From the NCBI GenBank assembly GCA_963665185.2, contig CAXXPO010000015.1:195545-259544 (forward strand): 64,000 nucleotides of DNA. The letters are read 5' to 3'. A model generated the notes under the pieces. That model did no database searches. It saw nothing but the letters and a program-made list of their open reading frames with translations, and was not told the DNA's origin. The DNA comes from G963665185 sp963665185. Its GTDB lineage: Bacteria; Desulfobacterota; Desulfovibrionia; Desulfovibrionales; Desulfovibrionaceae. The position numbers were made by a program, and so were the translations under genes. This document shows, piece after piece, positions 7,396-16,414 of this stretch (the stretch's first letter is position 1; each line of letters opens with the position of its first letter).

Positions 7396-8135
7396 ACAAA
7401 ACTCCTCTTTTTTGCAGGCCGGACCAAGAATACCCCCGGCCTAATTTGCTTCCTTTGATGGTTACTTGGTCGAGGGAAAAGCTGATCCCACTGATTCTGC
7501 CGGTCTTGGCCTGGTTCAAGCGCACCCCGACTCCAAGCCGTTCGAGCCGGGCGCAGAATTCGGGGAGGTCCCTGGTGCTCTGCACTACGGAATCAATCAG
7601 CATTTGCAGCCGTTGTTTGACCGGGGCCTTGCCTGTGCGCAGGGAAAATTCGATTTCCCTTTTGCTCAGAGCGCGTCTTTGTGCTTTTTCGCTGTTTCTG
7701 CACCGGGGAAAGGTCGAAGCGCTGTTCGAGCTGGCGCATGATTGCTTCCTGGCGTTTGAAGTCGTTGCTGTCCGGCACCACTGAGCCATCGGGGCGCACG
7801 CGGTTTGCTATAATGTGAATATGGTCGTGGTCGGTATCGTGGTGGCGAACTGCAACAAACTGGCAGTCTACAAAGCCCATGTGGTCCAGGTAGGCATGCG
7901 CAGTTTCGTTCCATTGGGCTGGAGTCAGGGTCTCGTTAGGCGAAATGCTGATGACCGCATGGCATACTGCTCTACCAAGACGCGGCCGAAGTTTGCGCAC
8001 CATGCCGAACTCGGAGGCCAATTGTCGGGGGGACTCCCCCGCCATGTTTGTTTCCAGCAACTGGGCCTTGTCCTTGTGCAAGGCGTAATCCAGAGCCCCA
8101 CGAAACCCTTTGCCCTTCATCACCTTGGCAATCAT
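7109..8135 (-). pseudogene. mobA: Relaxase (MobA/VirD2 family), split by a frameshift
   Basis: The N-terminal frame (from ATG 8135) encodes a relaxase domain: the HUH-type motif HHDTDHDHIHIIANRV, an upstream CHAVISISP strand and the linker QLEQRFDLSPV. This frame then runs to a stop at 7593 with unrelated sequence. The expected continuation (RRALSKREIEFSLRTG... then ISGISFSLDQVTIKGSKLG RGYSWSGLQ) lies in the next frame and reaches a stop at 7109. A one-base shift at about 7695-7712 (minus-strand CCCCGGTGC region) would join them into roughly 341 residues. It would nick the element's oriT and pilot the DNA strand. It starts with ATGA overlap on mobC. The break could be a real mutation, a sequencing error or, less likely, programmed frameshifting. 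Confidence 0.82.
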
Positions 8136-8521
8136 TCGGCATCCTCCGGCACACCCAGAACATGGAGGCGTATTTCCCGGATCATCCGGAGCAGGGTTGT
8201 GAGCATTGTTCCTTGCTGCGCCGGAATTCCGGAATTTTGGGCCCGTGCAAGCTGGTTCAGGTTCGCGCCGATCTTTCCCAGCTCAACATACATACGGCGA
8301 TTGATTTCCGGTGTTGGGCGCGGCGGAAGTTGTCGGCTCAGTCCGGCATGCCGCAACCACTGCGCCGGGCTCATGCCCATTGCCTGCGCGCGGTGTTCAA
8401 GGCTTGCCATTTCGGATGCATTCACCCGGACACCAATGGTTCGGGTTCGGACATCCGCAGGATCGAGCCGAGGGCGCCCGCCTTTTCCCTTATTTCTTTT
8501 GGCGTTTGATTTTTCTTCCAT
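8132..8521 (-). CDS. mobC: MobC-like relaxosome accessory protein
   Basis: This 129-residue protein has a basic N-terminus (GRPRLDPADVRTRTIGVRV) followed by a ribbon-helix-helix-like segment and the MobC-family C-terminal stretch (INRRMYVELGKIGANLNQLARAQN). MobC proteins bind oriT DNA and help the relaxase open the strands at nic. Its stop overlaps the relaxase ATG by 4 bp (ATGA), which indicates translational coupling. The upstream non-coding DNA is the natural place for oriT. Confidence 0.88.
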   Translation of the reverse strand: MEEKSNAKRNKGKGGRPRLDPADVRTRTIGVRVNASEMASLEHRAQAMGMSPAQWLRHAGLSRQLPPRPTPEINRRMYVELGKIGANLNQLARAQNSGIPAQQGTMLTTLLRMIREIRLHVLGVPEDAE

Positions 8522-8600
8522 GCGAGCCTCGTGAGCTTAGGCCCCGCAGGGCAAGCGTTTGAGCGAAGCGAAAACATGGCTTGCTACCAACCAGCTCCGC
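8522..8600. other. Candidate oriT region
   Basis: Non-coding DNA lies directly upstream of mobC. It contains an inverted repeat GCAAGC (8551-8556) / GCTTGC (8579-8584) and, on the minus strand, CTTGCCCTGCGGGGCC, which loosely resembles nic regions of MOBP systems. The position between the mob and rep modules is typical for oriT. No exact nic consensus could be matched. Confidence 0.35.
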
Positions 8601-8667
8601 CATCCAGGGATCGACGACAGCCTTCATATCCAGGACGAAATTGCGGGTTCCCGAAAAGGCCGGAGTC

Positions 8668-8870
8668 TGTCCCGCACCGTACAGGCCAGTGGGACAGGTG
8701 AAATGCCGCTGTCCCGGCGTCTGTCCCGCAATGTGTCCCGGACTGATGCGGCACGGCCCTTTGGGGACTCCAGGAAAAAAAAACGGTGTCCCGGTCGTGT
8801 CCCATTGGCTGTCCCAGCACCTGCCAAGTGTCCCACTGTCCCGCCTCTTAGGGACCGGTACAGCGGGACA
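8668..8870. repeat. TGTCCC hexamer cluster (iteron-like)
   Basis: Eleven copies of TGTCCC lie within 203 bp. Nine are direct (8668, 8710, 8722, 8734, 8787, 8798, 8810, 8829, 8837) and two inverted (8691, 8865). Two subclusters repeat every 11-12 bp, about one helical turn. The cluster ends next to the stop of the RepA-like gene. It holds no credible gene and looks like an iteron array for a replication or partition protein. Confidence 0.6.
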
Positions 8871-8872
8871 CC

Positions 8873-9799
8873 TCACAGCTTGGCCTTCAGCCGTTGGATG
8901 GCGGATTTGGATTTTCCCATTTCCTCGGCGATTTCCCGCACCGACAGGCCGTCGTCGAGAAGGCGCTGTAATTGATCCAGCTCGGCGTCTTCAATGTCCC
9001 GTTTGTGCCAGGCCAGCGCCTCGCCATCCTGTTGCAGAACCACCTCAAAGGGCTTGACCATGTCGCCGGCAATGCCTCGGGCCTTGGTGAGATGGACCTC
9101 GAACCGTGCTCCCTCCTGCATTCCGTAGCCTTTGGGGCGGCGCAGGCTGATAACCGTATCCATTATGTCCTCCTTGGCGGACGTGCCGCGCTGATCTCCC
9201 GACTTGCCAGCGTGGTGCACCAGCAGCACGGAAAGACCGCGCCGCCGTAACTCCAGCAGCCACGATTGAACCGGCAGCCATGATTCAGCTTCGTTTTCGC
9301 GTCCGTGGCGACACAAGGTGGCAAGGTTGTCGATAACGACCAGGCGGGCTTCGGTAAGAAACGCCTCCACGGCCTGCTGTCCCGATCTGATGGCAAGATT
9401 GGGCATGGAAACCGGTTGCAGGTCGGGAGTGATGAGTTGGAACAGGTTGGAACCGGGCAGTCCGCACCCCATCCCTTTGGTTAGGCCGTTCAGCCTTTCC
9501 TGCATGGCTCTGGCGGGCATTTCCCCGTCAATGTACAGAACCGACTGCGCAGAAGCGGCTTTCCATCCGTACACTTCTCCTCCGGCGGAAACGGCCAGGG
9601 CCATGCTGAGGGCGGCGTAGGTCTTTCCAAGGCCGCGTGGGGCATAGATGATAGCCAGTCCCTGCTCAGGAAGCACGGGCTCCAGAAGGAACCGGCGCTC
9701 CGGAATGTCCATGTGCAGAAAGTCGGCCAGGCTGAATGCCGCAAGTGGGGAACTGTGAAGCGGGTGGACGATTCCTCCCGCTTCCCTGGGCGCTGCCAT
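8873..9799 (-). CDS. RepA-like AAA ATPase (AAA_25 / hexameric helicase family)
   Basis: This 308-residue RecA-fold ATPase carries Walker A APRGLGKTY (about residues 53-61), Walker B RLVVIDNLATL (about 151-161) and the LLVHHAGKSGDQRGTS segment shared with the RSF1010 RepA helicase family. The last 30 residues form a helix-turn-helix (LSVREIAEEMGKSKSAIQRLK), so the protein probably also binds DNA. It follows the AlpA-like gene by 5 bp. The TGTCCC cluster lies immediately downstream. It most likely drives replication of the excised element, or regulates it. Confidence 0.85.
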   Translation of the reverse strand: MAAPREAGGIVHPLHSSPLAAFSLADFLHMDIPERRFLLEPVLPEQGLAIIYAPRGLGKTYAALSMALAVSAGGEVYGWKAASAQSVLYIDGEMPARAMQERLNGLTKGMGCGLPGSNLFQLITPDLQPVSMPNLAIRSGQQAVEAFLTEARLVVIDNLATLCRHGRENEAESWLPVQSWLLELRRRGLSVLLVHHAGKSGDQRGTSAKEDIMDTVISLRRPKGYGMQEGARFEVHLTKARGIAGDMVKPFEVVLQQDGEALAWHKRDIEDAELDQLQRLLDDGLSVREIAEEMGKSKSAIQRLKAKL

Positions 9800-9804
9800 A
9801 CGCC

Positions 9805-10029
9805 TTACGACGCAAGCCAGTTTTCAAGCCAGGCAACAAGATCCTCCCGGAGGTAGGCGACCCGCCTTCCGGATTTTAGGGCTTTGGGCCCCAGTCCCTT
9901 GCTGTCCAGGTTTGCTAGGTAGCCGCTGCTGATTAGTCCGCCGAGGTGGACGTTGATGTCCTTACGGGCAATGACGGGTGGAAGGGTACGCAGAAGAATG
10001 GAAATGTCGGCTTTTCGGGATTCGTTCAT
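9805..10029 (-). CDS. AlpA/excisionase-like small DNA-binding protein
   Basis: This 74-residue protein is of the MerR-like HTH type found in AlpA and excisionases. It has a short recognition region (VIARKDINVHLGGLISSGYLANL) and a C-terminal RVAYLREDLVAWLENW wing typical of that family. A strong GAGGAGG lies 7 nt before the ATG, and the stop is 5 bp from the RepA-like start, so the two are co-transcribed. In integrative elements such proteins activate integrase genes or act as directionality factors. Either role is possible here. Confidence 0.75.
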   Translation of the reverse strand: MNESRKADISILLRTLPPVIARKDINVHLGGLISSGYLANLDSKGLGPKALKSGRRVAYLREDLVAWLENWLAS

Positions 10030-10091
10030 GATGATACCTCCTCATGATTTATGGTCTCATGGGAAGATAACGAACCCGGTTTCCCGGAAAG

Positions 10092-10865
10092 TTAGTTGGC
10101 GTGAAATTTTTTTGCTTTGGAAAACCAATTGGAGAAAGTTTTTTGGCTCATGGATTGTTCATTTTCTTTGTCGGTGGAGGGCGTTTCCCAAGTGTAGATG
10201 AGCCTGTCGTTGAAAATATGAAAAGAATATTTTCCCCCATGAAATGGATTGTTCGGAGGATAGCGTTCTTCAATAGCAGCCCAGCATTCTTTTGCCGTCA
10301 TTGAAGTAGTGGATGCTAGTATGCTAATAATGAAAGGGATTATGTCGCCAGCCACGCAATGGCTTTTCCCTCCTTTGGCGGCATTTTCATTTTGTTTTTC
10401 GTTGTGGTTAATTTTTTTTATGCCGGTGTGTGCACTTAGGCAGCTTGCAGCATCGCGTATCGCCAAAAGCCAGGATGTCTGTTCCGGGCGGTCGGGGGAT
10501 TCCAGTAAAATTCCCGTTTTCATGTAGATGTCCATACATAGGGCAACGTCTCGGATTGTCGGGGTATTGGATTGGTCCAGAGAAAGGGAAGGCGAAAAGG
10601 CCCCGACAGCTTCCCATGCTTCATGGTATCCTGATTCTTCCAGGAATCCGTCATCGTTCATGATGTAGAGATGTCCCATGTGCGTTTTTTTGAGAAGTTT
10701 GTTGGCAATATCCACCTTTTCACGAACAGCGCCCTTGGCCAGATCGTGAATGCACCAGACATTGAGAGCAAGGGATTCGTTTTTACCGTTGGCTCCATGA
10801 CGGAACAGACGTCGATTGCATTCCTCAACAATATACCGGAGATATTTTGCAAAACGTGTTTCCAA
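10092..10865 (-). CDS. Hypothetical protein of the element (257 aa)
   Basis: No family was recognised. The protein is soluble-looking and mixed in charge, with no signal peptide or membrane segment. It uses a TTG start (10865) supported by a GGGGGAG about 7 nt upstream. Its C-terminal third (about 170-257) has a compact aromatic-rich stretch (WAAIEERYPPNNPFHGGKY). It lies between the AlpA-like gene and the restriction operon on the same strand. The 259 bp upstream of it (10866-11124) hold nothing recognisable and separate it from that operon. Confidence 0.6.
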   Translation of the reverse strand: METRFAKYLRYIVEECNRRLFRHGANGKNESLALNVWCIHDLAKGAVREKVDIANKLLKKTHMGHLYIMNDDGFLEESGYHEAWEAVGAFSPSLSLDQSNTPTIRDVALCMDIYMKTGILLESPDRPEQTSWLLAIRDAASCLSAHTGIKKINHNEKQNENAAKGGKSHCVAGDIIPFIISILASTTSMTAKECWAAIEERYPPNNPFHGGKYSFHIFNDRLIYTWETPSTDKENEQSMSQKTFSNWFSKAKKFHAN

Positions 10866-11124
10866 TGAAAACTCCCCCTTTATGATTTGTGAATATATGT
10901 GAAGGAGTTTCCCGACAAGTGGGTTGGCGGGAAGGTGTTTTGGGAAAAATCGCTGAGAATTTTGATTTACGGACAGCTTTTGTGAAGATGTAATTGGGAG
11001 CTCCTTCTGCTGCTGTGAAACGGAGAAGTGAGCTTAGAAGGTTGAATCATTTTTTAGTTTGGGAGAATCTGCCTCCTGGCGGAAAAGTTCAAATTTCCTG
11101 ATTGCCACGGTAGTTGCCCATCCA

Positions 11125-11832
11125 CTATTCAAAATATTCTTTGATCATTTTTATCGCGTCGGAAACATCAGACAACCCACCGGAAAGGATTGTAAACCCT
11201 AAATCAACAGTCTTCTTCCCCGCCTGCTGACCTGCCGCTTTGGCAAAACTCTCCACAAAGATTTTAAGAGGGCCCTTATGCTCTTGCCCACTTTGGACTT
11301 CAGTCTTTTTTTCTTCAGGTATAGCCGCTAGCAATTTTTCCCGCTCACCCTCATCAAGCAGCAATACGCCTAAACCAACAAATGATTGCCCCGAAATTTT
11401 TACCGTGGAACTGCTAAACCCTTGCTCAAACACGCCGTCGCTGTTTCGCACTAATTTTCGAGCATAGTCCCGCAGCAATCCATCATCTATTTGGAAAGTG
11501 ACAAACTCACCGTCTTTGACTCGCTCTGCATTCTTCAAAATGTCTACTAACTGTTTCTTGCACCAATCGTCATCTTTGCTTGAATCCCGGTAGGCTAAAT
11601 CGTCCCTAATTGTGCGGACTTTTCTTGGCGAAGTTCGAAGAAGACGAGCTAATTCATAGTCCTCTGGAGGATTTTTATCCCAATCAGGATGATGCTTTAC
11701 TAGCAATTCGATAAAAGTCAGAGCTGTCTCTCTTGCTGGCAATGTTCCAAGTCCACGCTCGACGAGAGTTTCCAGCAACTCTTTCAGGAAATCAGTTTCT
11801 TTCAGGTTAAATGCAATCTCTTCCAATTTCAT
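11125..11832 (-). CDS. Unknown fourth protein of the restriction-like operon
   Basis: This 235-residue protein belongs to no family I recognise. Residues about 60-85 (YELARLLRTSPRKVRTIRDDLAYRD) look like a helix-turn-helix. The C-terminal 50 residues alternate glycines and hydrophobics (KKTVDLGFTILSGGLSDVSDAIKMI) and could form a membrane-associating or oligomerising segment. Its ATG lies 1 nt after the stop of the restriction subunit, so it is translationally coupled. It may be a specificity, sensor or regulatory partner of the helicase-nuclease operon. The role is inferred from position only. Confidence 0.7.
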   Translation of the reverse strand: MKLEEIAFNLKETDFLKELLETLVERGLGTLPARETALTFIELLVKHHPDWDKNPPEDYELARLLRTSPRKVRTIRDDLAYRDSSKDDDWCKKQLVDILKNAERVKDGEFVTFQIDDGLLRDYARKLVRNSDGVFEQGFSSSTVKISGQSFVGLGVLLLDEGEREKLLAAIPEEKKTEVQSGQEHKGPLKIFVESFAKAAGQQAGKKTVDLGFTILSGGLSDVSDAIKMIKEYFE

Positions 11833-11833
11833 A

Positions 11834-14605
11834 TCAACTCCCTTGCTTAAAGCTGGCAGAAGACAAGCAATAAGTCGAAGCTAGACCATCCAGTGTTTTA
11901 TCCTCCGAAATCTTATCGTGGGGGATCAGGAGGTACTTCCACTCCTTGCCATCGGTTTCTTTTGCGTGTTCGCTAGCCTGCTCACACCATGTCACCGCAG
12001 CTTTCGCCTTCATCAAAACCACGTCATCATCCATTTTGTTGGACTGCTTGGGCTCGCAGAGAAGTTTCGCGGTTTCCGTCTCAACGACGAAATCCGGTTC
12101 ATACGAGTCCTTTGACGTGTAGTAGATCGGGAAGGCTCCCTTGGCTGGCTTGAACCATTTAAGGGCTGTTTTGTCATCCTCTATGACAACGGCAAAGCGG
12201 CGCTCTGGATCAGAGTCAAACTTCTGCTCTGGGTAAAGGCACTTTTCAAAGCCGCCAAAGATCATGGACTTAATCTGCTGCTTCTGACCATCAGGTATGG
12301 CTACTCGGAAATTACGAACGTTTTCATCCTCGGCAACAGTATAACTATTCGACTTCAGCGTAGTGAATCCCTTGGTCACGTTTGTTTCGTAACTGGTGGC
12401 TTCCTCAATGAAATGCTCCTGCATTTGCGCATGGACCAATTTCGCCAAGGCTTGCTGGTTGTATTGCAGGACGTTCAGGACTTCATCATCGTCTTTCAGA
12501 TACCCTTTCAGGTGGGTGACGACTTGGGATGCCAGTTTGTAAAGAGTTTCGGCATGGTCATCGTAACTGATATCGTCGAAATCAATGAGTCCACGCACAA
12601 TATAATCTTCGGGCCGTTTTTCCTCGACCAAAGCATTGCCACTTTGAATCGTGTACTTCACCCTTTGATCGTGCAGATGCTTAATCAGGATATCTTGGGA
12701 AACAGGCTGGAGGTTGCCCCCTGAAAGATTCAGCTCGAAATCTTCATAGCGACAAGTCACCTCGCCAGCGGGAGTGACAACGATCTTTGGGATATCAATC
12801 GTCATTTCACGGAATAGCTTCGTTGCCTTTTCAACGACTTCCGCCACGTCTGCCTGCTCCTTGGGGTCAAGCGTCGCCTGGGTAGGGCCGATGATGCGCT
12901 TGACCTTGTTTACCATTTCTTTCTGGATGCTTTCGTCTTCAAGCTCATGGCTGCCTTTAAGGCGTTCGTATTGCCCGATGACCTCGATAGCGACCTTGGC
13001 GTACTCCTGTTCTTCTTTTGTCTTAAAGACGGGTTCTGAAGCCTTTTCAGGCTCAACCGATGGCTTAGCTTCTCCGGCGCCGGGCTTGGGAGTTGGGCCA
13101 AGAGCAGGAGCAATGATTCTTTCCAACTTGGGTTTGGTTTGAACCGCCTTGCGTCCCTTTTCCGGGATGTCTTTACCAATGATGACACCAACCCGGATGA
13201 TCGAATTGGGATCATTGGCATGATCGACAATCTCCTGAAATCGATCATGAGAAACAATGGTGAGACGATCCACTGCCGGAATACCGACCCTTTTCCCATA
13301 GGGAAGCCGCAATCCTCGACCGATGGACTGTTCCACGAGCGTTCTTGAGTTCGCCGCTCTCAGAGGCACTATGGTGTAGAGGTTGGTAACGTCCCACCCT
13401 TCTTTGAGCATGTTGACGTGGATCACTATCTCGACGGGATTGCCTGGGTCCTCGACCGTCAGCAGTTGCTGAACAACCTCATCCTTCTCTTGGCCAGTGG
13501 TATTCGAATGGACGGTGATAACCTTGTCCCGGTATCGTCCTTCAAAGAACTCATCACTCTGAATAAGCATTTGCAGTTCATTAGCATGAGTGGTGTCGCG
13601 TGCGACCACCAGCAGGAAGGGCTTCACATAAGGCAAGTCGTTGTTTCGGGAGAAGACCTCAAGTTCGACCTTGGTGTTCTCGTGAATTCTGACTCCATCT
13701 TCAAGTTTGACTTTCTCAAGTCCATCTTCGGAATAATTGGATGCATCGAAATTTTCACGGGTCGCCACCGCGGGCTCTTTGACATAGCCATCGTCCATCG
13801 CCGCAGAGAGTGGGTAATCATAGATAACGTTATCGAAAGGCGTGGAGCTTTGTCCCCGTTCCACCTGGGGGGTAGCAGTCAACTCCAACCCCAGAATCGG
13901 TTTCAGGTCATTGAGAGCCTGCATACCCGCACTGGCGCGGTAGCGATGCGATTCATCCATAAGAATGACGAGATCATCAAGCCCGGAAAGATAGTCAAAA
14001 TAGCTCTCACCTATGTATTCGCTTAACCGCCTCATCCGGGGGACCGTTCGCTTCACGTCGTCTTGTGCGAGCTTACTTCCTGTAAGCCCTTTGTCAGTGA
14101 TCTTTGAAATGTTGAAAATATTGATGTGTACTTCGTTCTTATACAATTCACTCAGCATACTCCCGCGTACGCCAATACCGGACTCGTAATTATCACCAGT
14201 TACGATGACTGGAGGATTTTGAGCGAACTCACCGATGCCTTTGAACACGTATTTAGAGGTGTTCGGTGTGAAATCGGTAATCAGCTTATTGTAAATTGTG
14301 AGGTTGGGGGAAATGACCATGAAATGTCGGATTCCCTCGCTCAAATAGAGATAGCTAATGAACGCTCCCATGAGGCGGGTTTTGCCGACACCAGTAGCCA
14401 GGGCGAAACACAGAGAAAAGAACTCCCGATCAAAACTCTTCACATGAGGAAACTCTGATTGCACAACTTCCAATATGGCTGGGAGGTCAGCGTCCTTCTC
14501 CAGCGTTGCGATTTCACAAATTCGATGAAGGATTTCAAGCGAATCTCTTTGGGGTTTTCTCAAGCTCAACCGATTGCTGATCATATTGACGTGCTGGATA
14601 CCCAT
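11834..14605 (-). CDS. res: Type III-like restriction subunit (Res helicase-nuclease)
   Basis: This 923-residue protein joins a superfamily 2 helicase to a nuclease, as in type III restriction enzymes. Motif I is ATGVGKTRLM (about 70-79), motif II is LMDESHRY (DESH 217-220), motif III is LTATPQ and motif VI is EQSIGRGLRLP. Near the C-terminus, YEPDFVVETETAKLLCEPK gives a PD-ExK nuclease site (PD 837-838, E851/K853). It shares one base with the end of the methyltransferase gene (TAATG). The enzyme would translocate from and cut DNA lacking the Mod methylation. All key residues are present. Confidence 0.92.
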   Translation of the reverse strand: MGIQHVNMISNRLSLRKPQRDSLEILHRICEIATLEKDADLPAILEVVQSEFPHVKSFDREFFSLCFALATGVGKTRLMGAFISYLYLSEGIRHFMVISPNLTIYNKLITDFTPNTSKYVFKGIGEFAQNPPVIVTGDNYESGIGVRGSMLSELYKNEVHINIFNISKITDKGLTGSKLAQDDVKRTVPRMRRLSEYIGESYFDYLSGLDDLVILMDESHRYRASAGMQALNDLKPILGLELTATPQVERGQSSTPFDNVIYDYPLSAAMDDGYVKEPAVATRENFDASNYSEDGLEKVKLEDGVRIHENTKVELEVFSRNNDLPYVKPFLLVVARDTTHANELQMLIQSDEFFEGRYRDKVITVHSNTTGQEKDEVVQQLLTVEDPGNPVEIVIHVNMLKEGWDVTNLYTIVPLRAANSRTLVEQSIGRGLRLPYGKRVGIPAVDRLTIVSHDRFQEIVDHANDPNSIIRVGVIIGKDIPEKGRKAVQTKPKLERIIAPALGPTPKPGAGEAKPSVEPEKASEPVFKTKEEQEYAKVAIEVIGQYERLKGSHELEDESIQKEMVNKVKRIIGPTQATLDPKEQADVAEVVEKATKLFREMTIDIPKIVVTPAGEVTCRYEDFELNLSGGNLQPVSQDILIKHLHDQRVKYTIQSGNALVEEKRPEDYIVRGLIDFDDISYDDHAETLYKLASQVVTHLKGYLKDDDEVLNVLQYNQQALAKLVHAQMQEHFIEEATSYETNVTKGFTTLKSNSYTVAEDENVRNFRVAIPDGQKQQIKSMIFGGFEKCLYPEQKFDSDPERRFAVVIEDDKTALKWFKPAKGAFPIYYTSKDSYEPDFVVETETAKLLCEPKQSNKMDDDVVLMKAKAAVTWCEQASEHAKETDGKEWKYLLIPHDKISEDKTLDGLASTYCLSSASFKQGS

Positions 14606-16392
14606 TACTCATCTCCCTGGGGCTGATCGAAAAGAGAAGCTTGTTGTGATATTTTGCCGAACTTGCGAGTCTGTTTTGTTTTTTGAGTATCTGGTTCTGG
14701 CTTAGGTTCTGGTGGTGCTTCTGGAAGATTTTCAACGGCAAGACTGTAGTCGTCATGACCCCATTCACACTTCTTCAAGACAGCCTTCGGAATCTTTTTC
14801 AGAGTCAGGTTGGTGAACTCTCCGGGATCGCATTTGAATGCCGTACAGCAAATAAGCAGCGACCTTTCCGGTCCAACCTCGTCGCTGGTCTTGGTCAACA
14901 TTTCATGGCTCATGAATTGAGTGGTGACGTAGATGAAATCTGTTTCGGTGCTGTGCCCATGAATCCAGTAAAATTCATCACTCGGTGCATAGGTAAACCC
15001 TTCCAGTTTACACATAGCCTCAGCGAGCATCGCAGGGTTGAATTCAGGATTAATGACAGGATTTCCCCATTGATCTTGGGAAATAAGAGAAGGGCCTAAT
15101 TCGTAAAAGCGAAATCCACCGCCTCCTTTCCACTTGAGGACACCCCCTTTCTCATCAATCCCTACTTTTTCTTGACATTTTTCACATAAAGAGTCGTTAC
15201 AAGATTTACAGAGTTTGATCTTAGCTTTCTGCGACTGCGTAACAGAAATGCCCCCTTTGTCTTCACCAGAAACAACCTTCTGCAATCGAGGAACGCAATG
15301 GGTATAACAATGGTCGCCAAGTTCAATTCCGATCCACCTACGATGCATTTTATGCGCAACGGCTGCGGTCGTGCCTGAGCCTAGAAAAGAATCTAAAACC
15401 AGATCTCCAGGATTTGTTGCTAAAGTGAGAATACGTTCAATCAACCGCTCTGGCTTTGGTGTTATGAACATGTCACCTGAGCCAGAAAACAGTTGCCTCA
15501 CTTCTAGTTTTGCCTCAGCGTTATGCCCTACGTCATAATGAAACCAAAGAGTTGCAGGAACTATCCCCTGTTTAGCCTCAGATAGAAATTTTTTAATTCT
15601 AGGAATTGCATCCCCATTAGCTCCCCACCAAACTCGATTATCATCATCTAGCGCCTTAAAACTCTCTTCTGAAATTCTCCAATAAGTTCCTTCAGGTGGG
15701 ATGAAAATTTTCCCTGATGGACTTACAATTTCATAGCTACCTTTGCTGTAGTAGTTTCGAGCCTGAATAGCATTAGTAGTCCAGTCTCCACGGGGATCGT
15801 CGTCTGGATTTGAATATCCTGAATCCGCTTTCTCTGTTCTAGGCAAGAGATTTGGACGCCAGGTCTCAGCACTCTTTGCATAAACTAGTATATAGTCATG
15901 CATATCTGAAAGATGCCTTGCGCTATTTTTTACTGTATAAACTTTTTGCCAGATCACATTGCAAACAAAATTATTCCTACCAAAAACTTCATCAAGTAAT
16001 ATTTTTAGATAAGCTAGTTCGTTGTCGTCAATCGATATCCAAATTGAGCCATCATCAGACAATAATTTTTTTAATATCTCAAGTCGATCGCGCATCAAAG
16101 AAAGCCAGAGAGAATGCTCAACACCATCTTCATAATGCTCAAAAGCTGATCCAGTATTGTATGGAGGATCTATGTAAATACACTTTACTTTTCCTGTATA
16201 TTCATGCTCTATGGCTTTTAGTGCCAAAAGATTGTCACCATGAATCAAAATATTATCATAAATGTCGCTTCCGGAGACTCTATGTTCAGCATGGAACGAG
16301 AGCTCTCCCCTCTCAATAAGAACCCTGGGCTCCAGCTTAGTACGATTTTCTTTCCCTATCCAAGTCAGTTCTAACTTTTGCTTTCTTACCAT
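14605..16392 (-). CDS. mod: Type III-like DNA methyltransferase (beta-class, Mod)
   Basis: This 595-residue protein has the beta-class order of motifs: DPPYN (residues 75-79) precedes the S-adenosylmethionine motif DSFLGSGTT (about 334-342). This fits an N6-adenine or N4-cytosine methyltransferase of the Mod type. An unusual four-cysteine knuckle, CKSCNDSLCEKC, lies at about 394-406 in the C-terminal part and may bind zinc. The start is ATG 16392 with GGAG upstream; a longer frame to 16533 would overlap the helicase gene. It begins 22 nt after the SNF2-like gene and is coupled to res. Confidence 0.92.
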   Translation of the reverse strand: MVRKQKLELTWIGKENRTKLEPRVLIERGELSFHAEHRVSGSDIYDNILIHGDNLLALKAIEHEYTGKVKCIYIDPPYNTGSAFEHYEDGVEHSLWLSLMRDRLEILKKLLSDDGSIWISIDDNELAYLKILLDEVFGRNNFVCNVIWQKVYTVKNSARHLSDMHDYILVYAKSAETWRPNLLPRTEKADSGYSNPDDDPRGDWTTNAIQARNYYSKGSYEIVSPSGKIFIPPEGTYWRISEESFKALDDDNRVWWGANGDAIPRIKKFLSEAKQGIVPATLWFHYDVGHNAEAKLEVRQLFSGSGDMFITPKPERLIERILTLATNPGDLVLDSFLGSGTTAAVAHKMHRRWIGIELGDHCYTHCVPRLQKVVSGEDKGGISVTQSQKAKIKLCKSCNDSLCEKCQEKVGIDEKGGVLKWKGGGGFRFYELGPSLISQDQWGNPVINPEFNPAMLAEAMCKLEGFTYAPSDEFYWIHGHSTETDFIYVTTQFMSHEMLTKTSDEVGPERSLLICCTAFKCDPGEFTNLTLKKIPKAVLKKCEWGHDDYSLAVENLPEAPPEPKPEPDTQKTKQTRKFGKISQQASLFDQPQGDE

Positions 16393-16414
16393 ATTATCTC
16401 CAAAGCCCAGGCAA

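Noticed and set aside
8668..8870. CRISPR array
   Set aside because: The repeated unit is only 6 bp with no constant spacer length and no cas gene nearby.
8490..8975. Overlapping frames across the TGTCCC cluster
   Set aside because: Their repetitive Cys/Pro/Gly composition is produced by the hexamer repeats; no start has a ribosome site.
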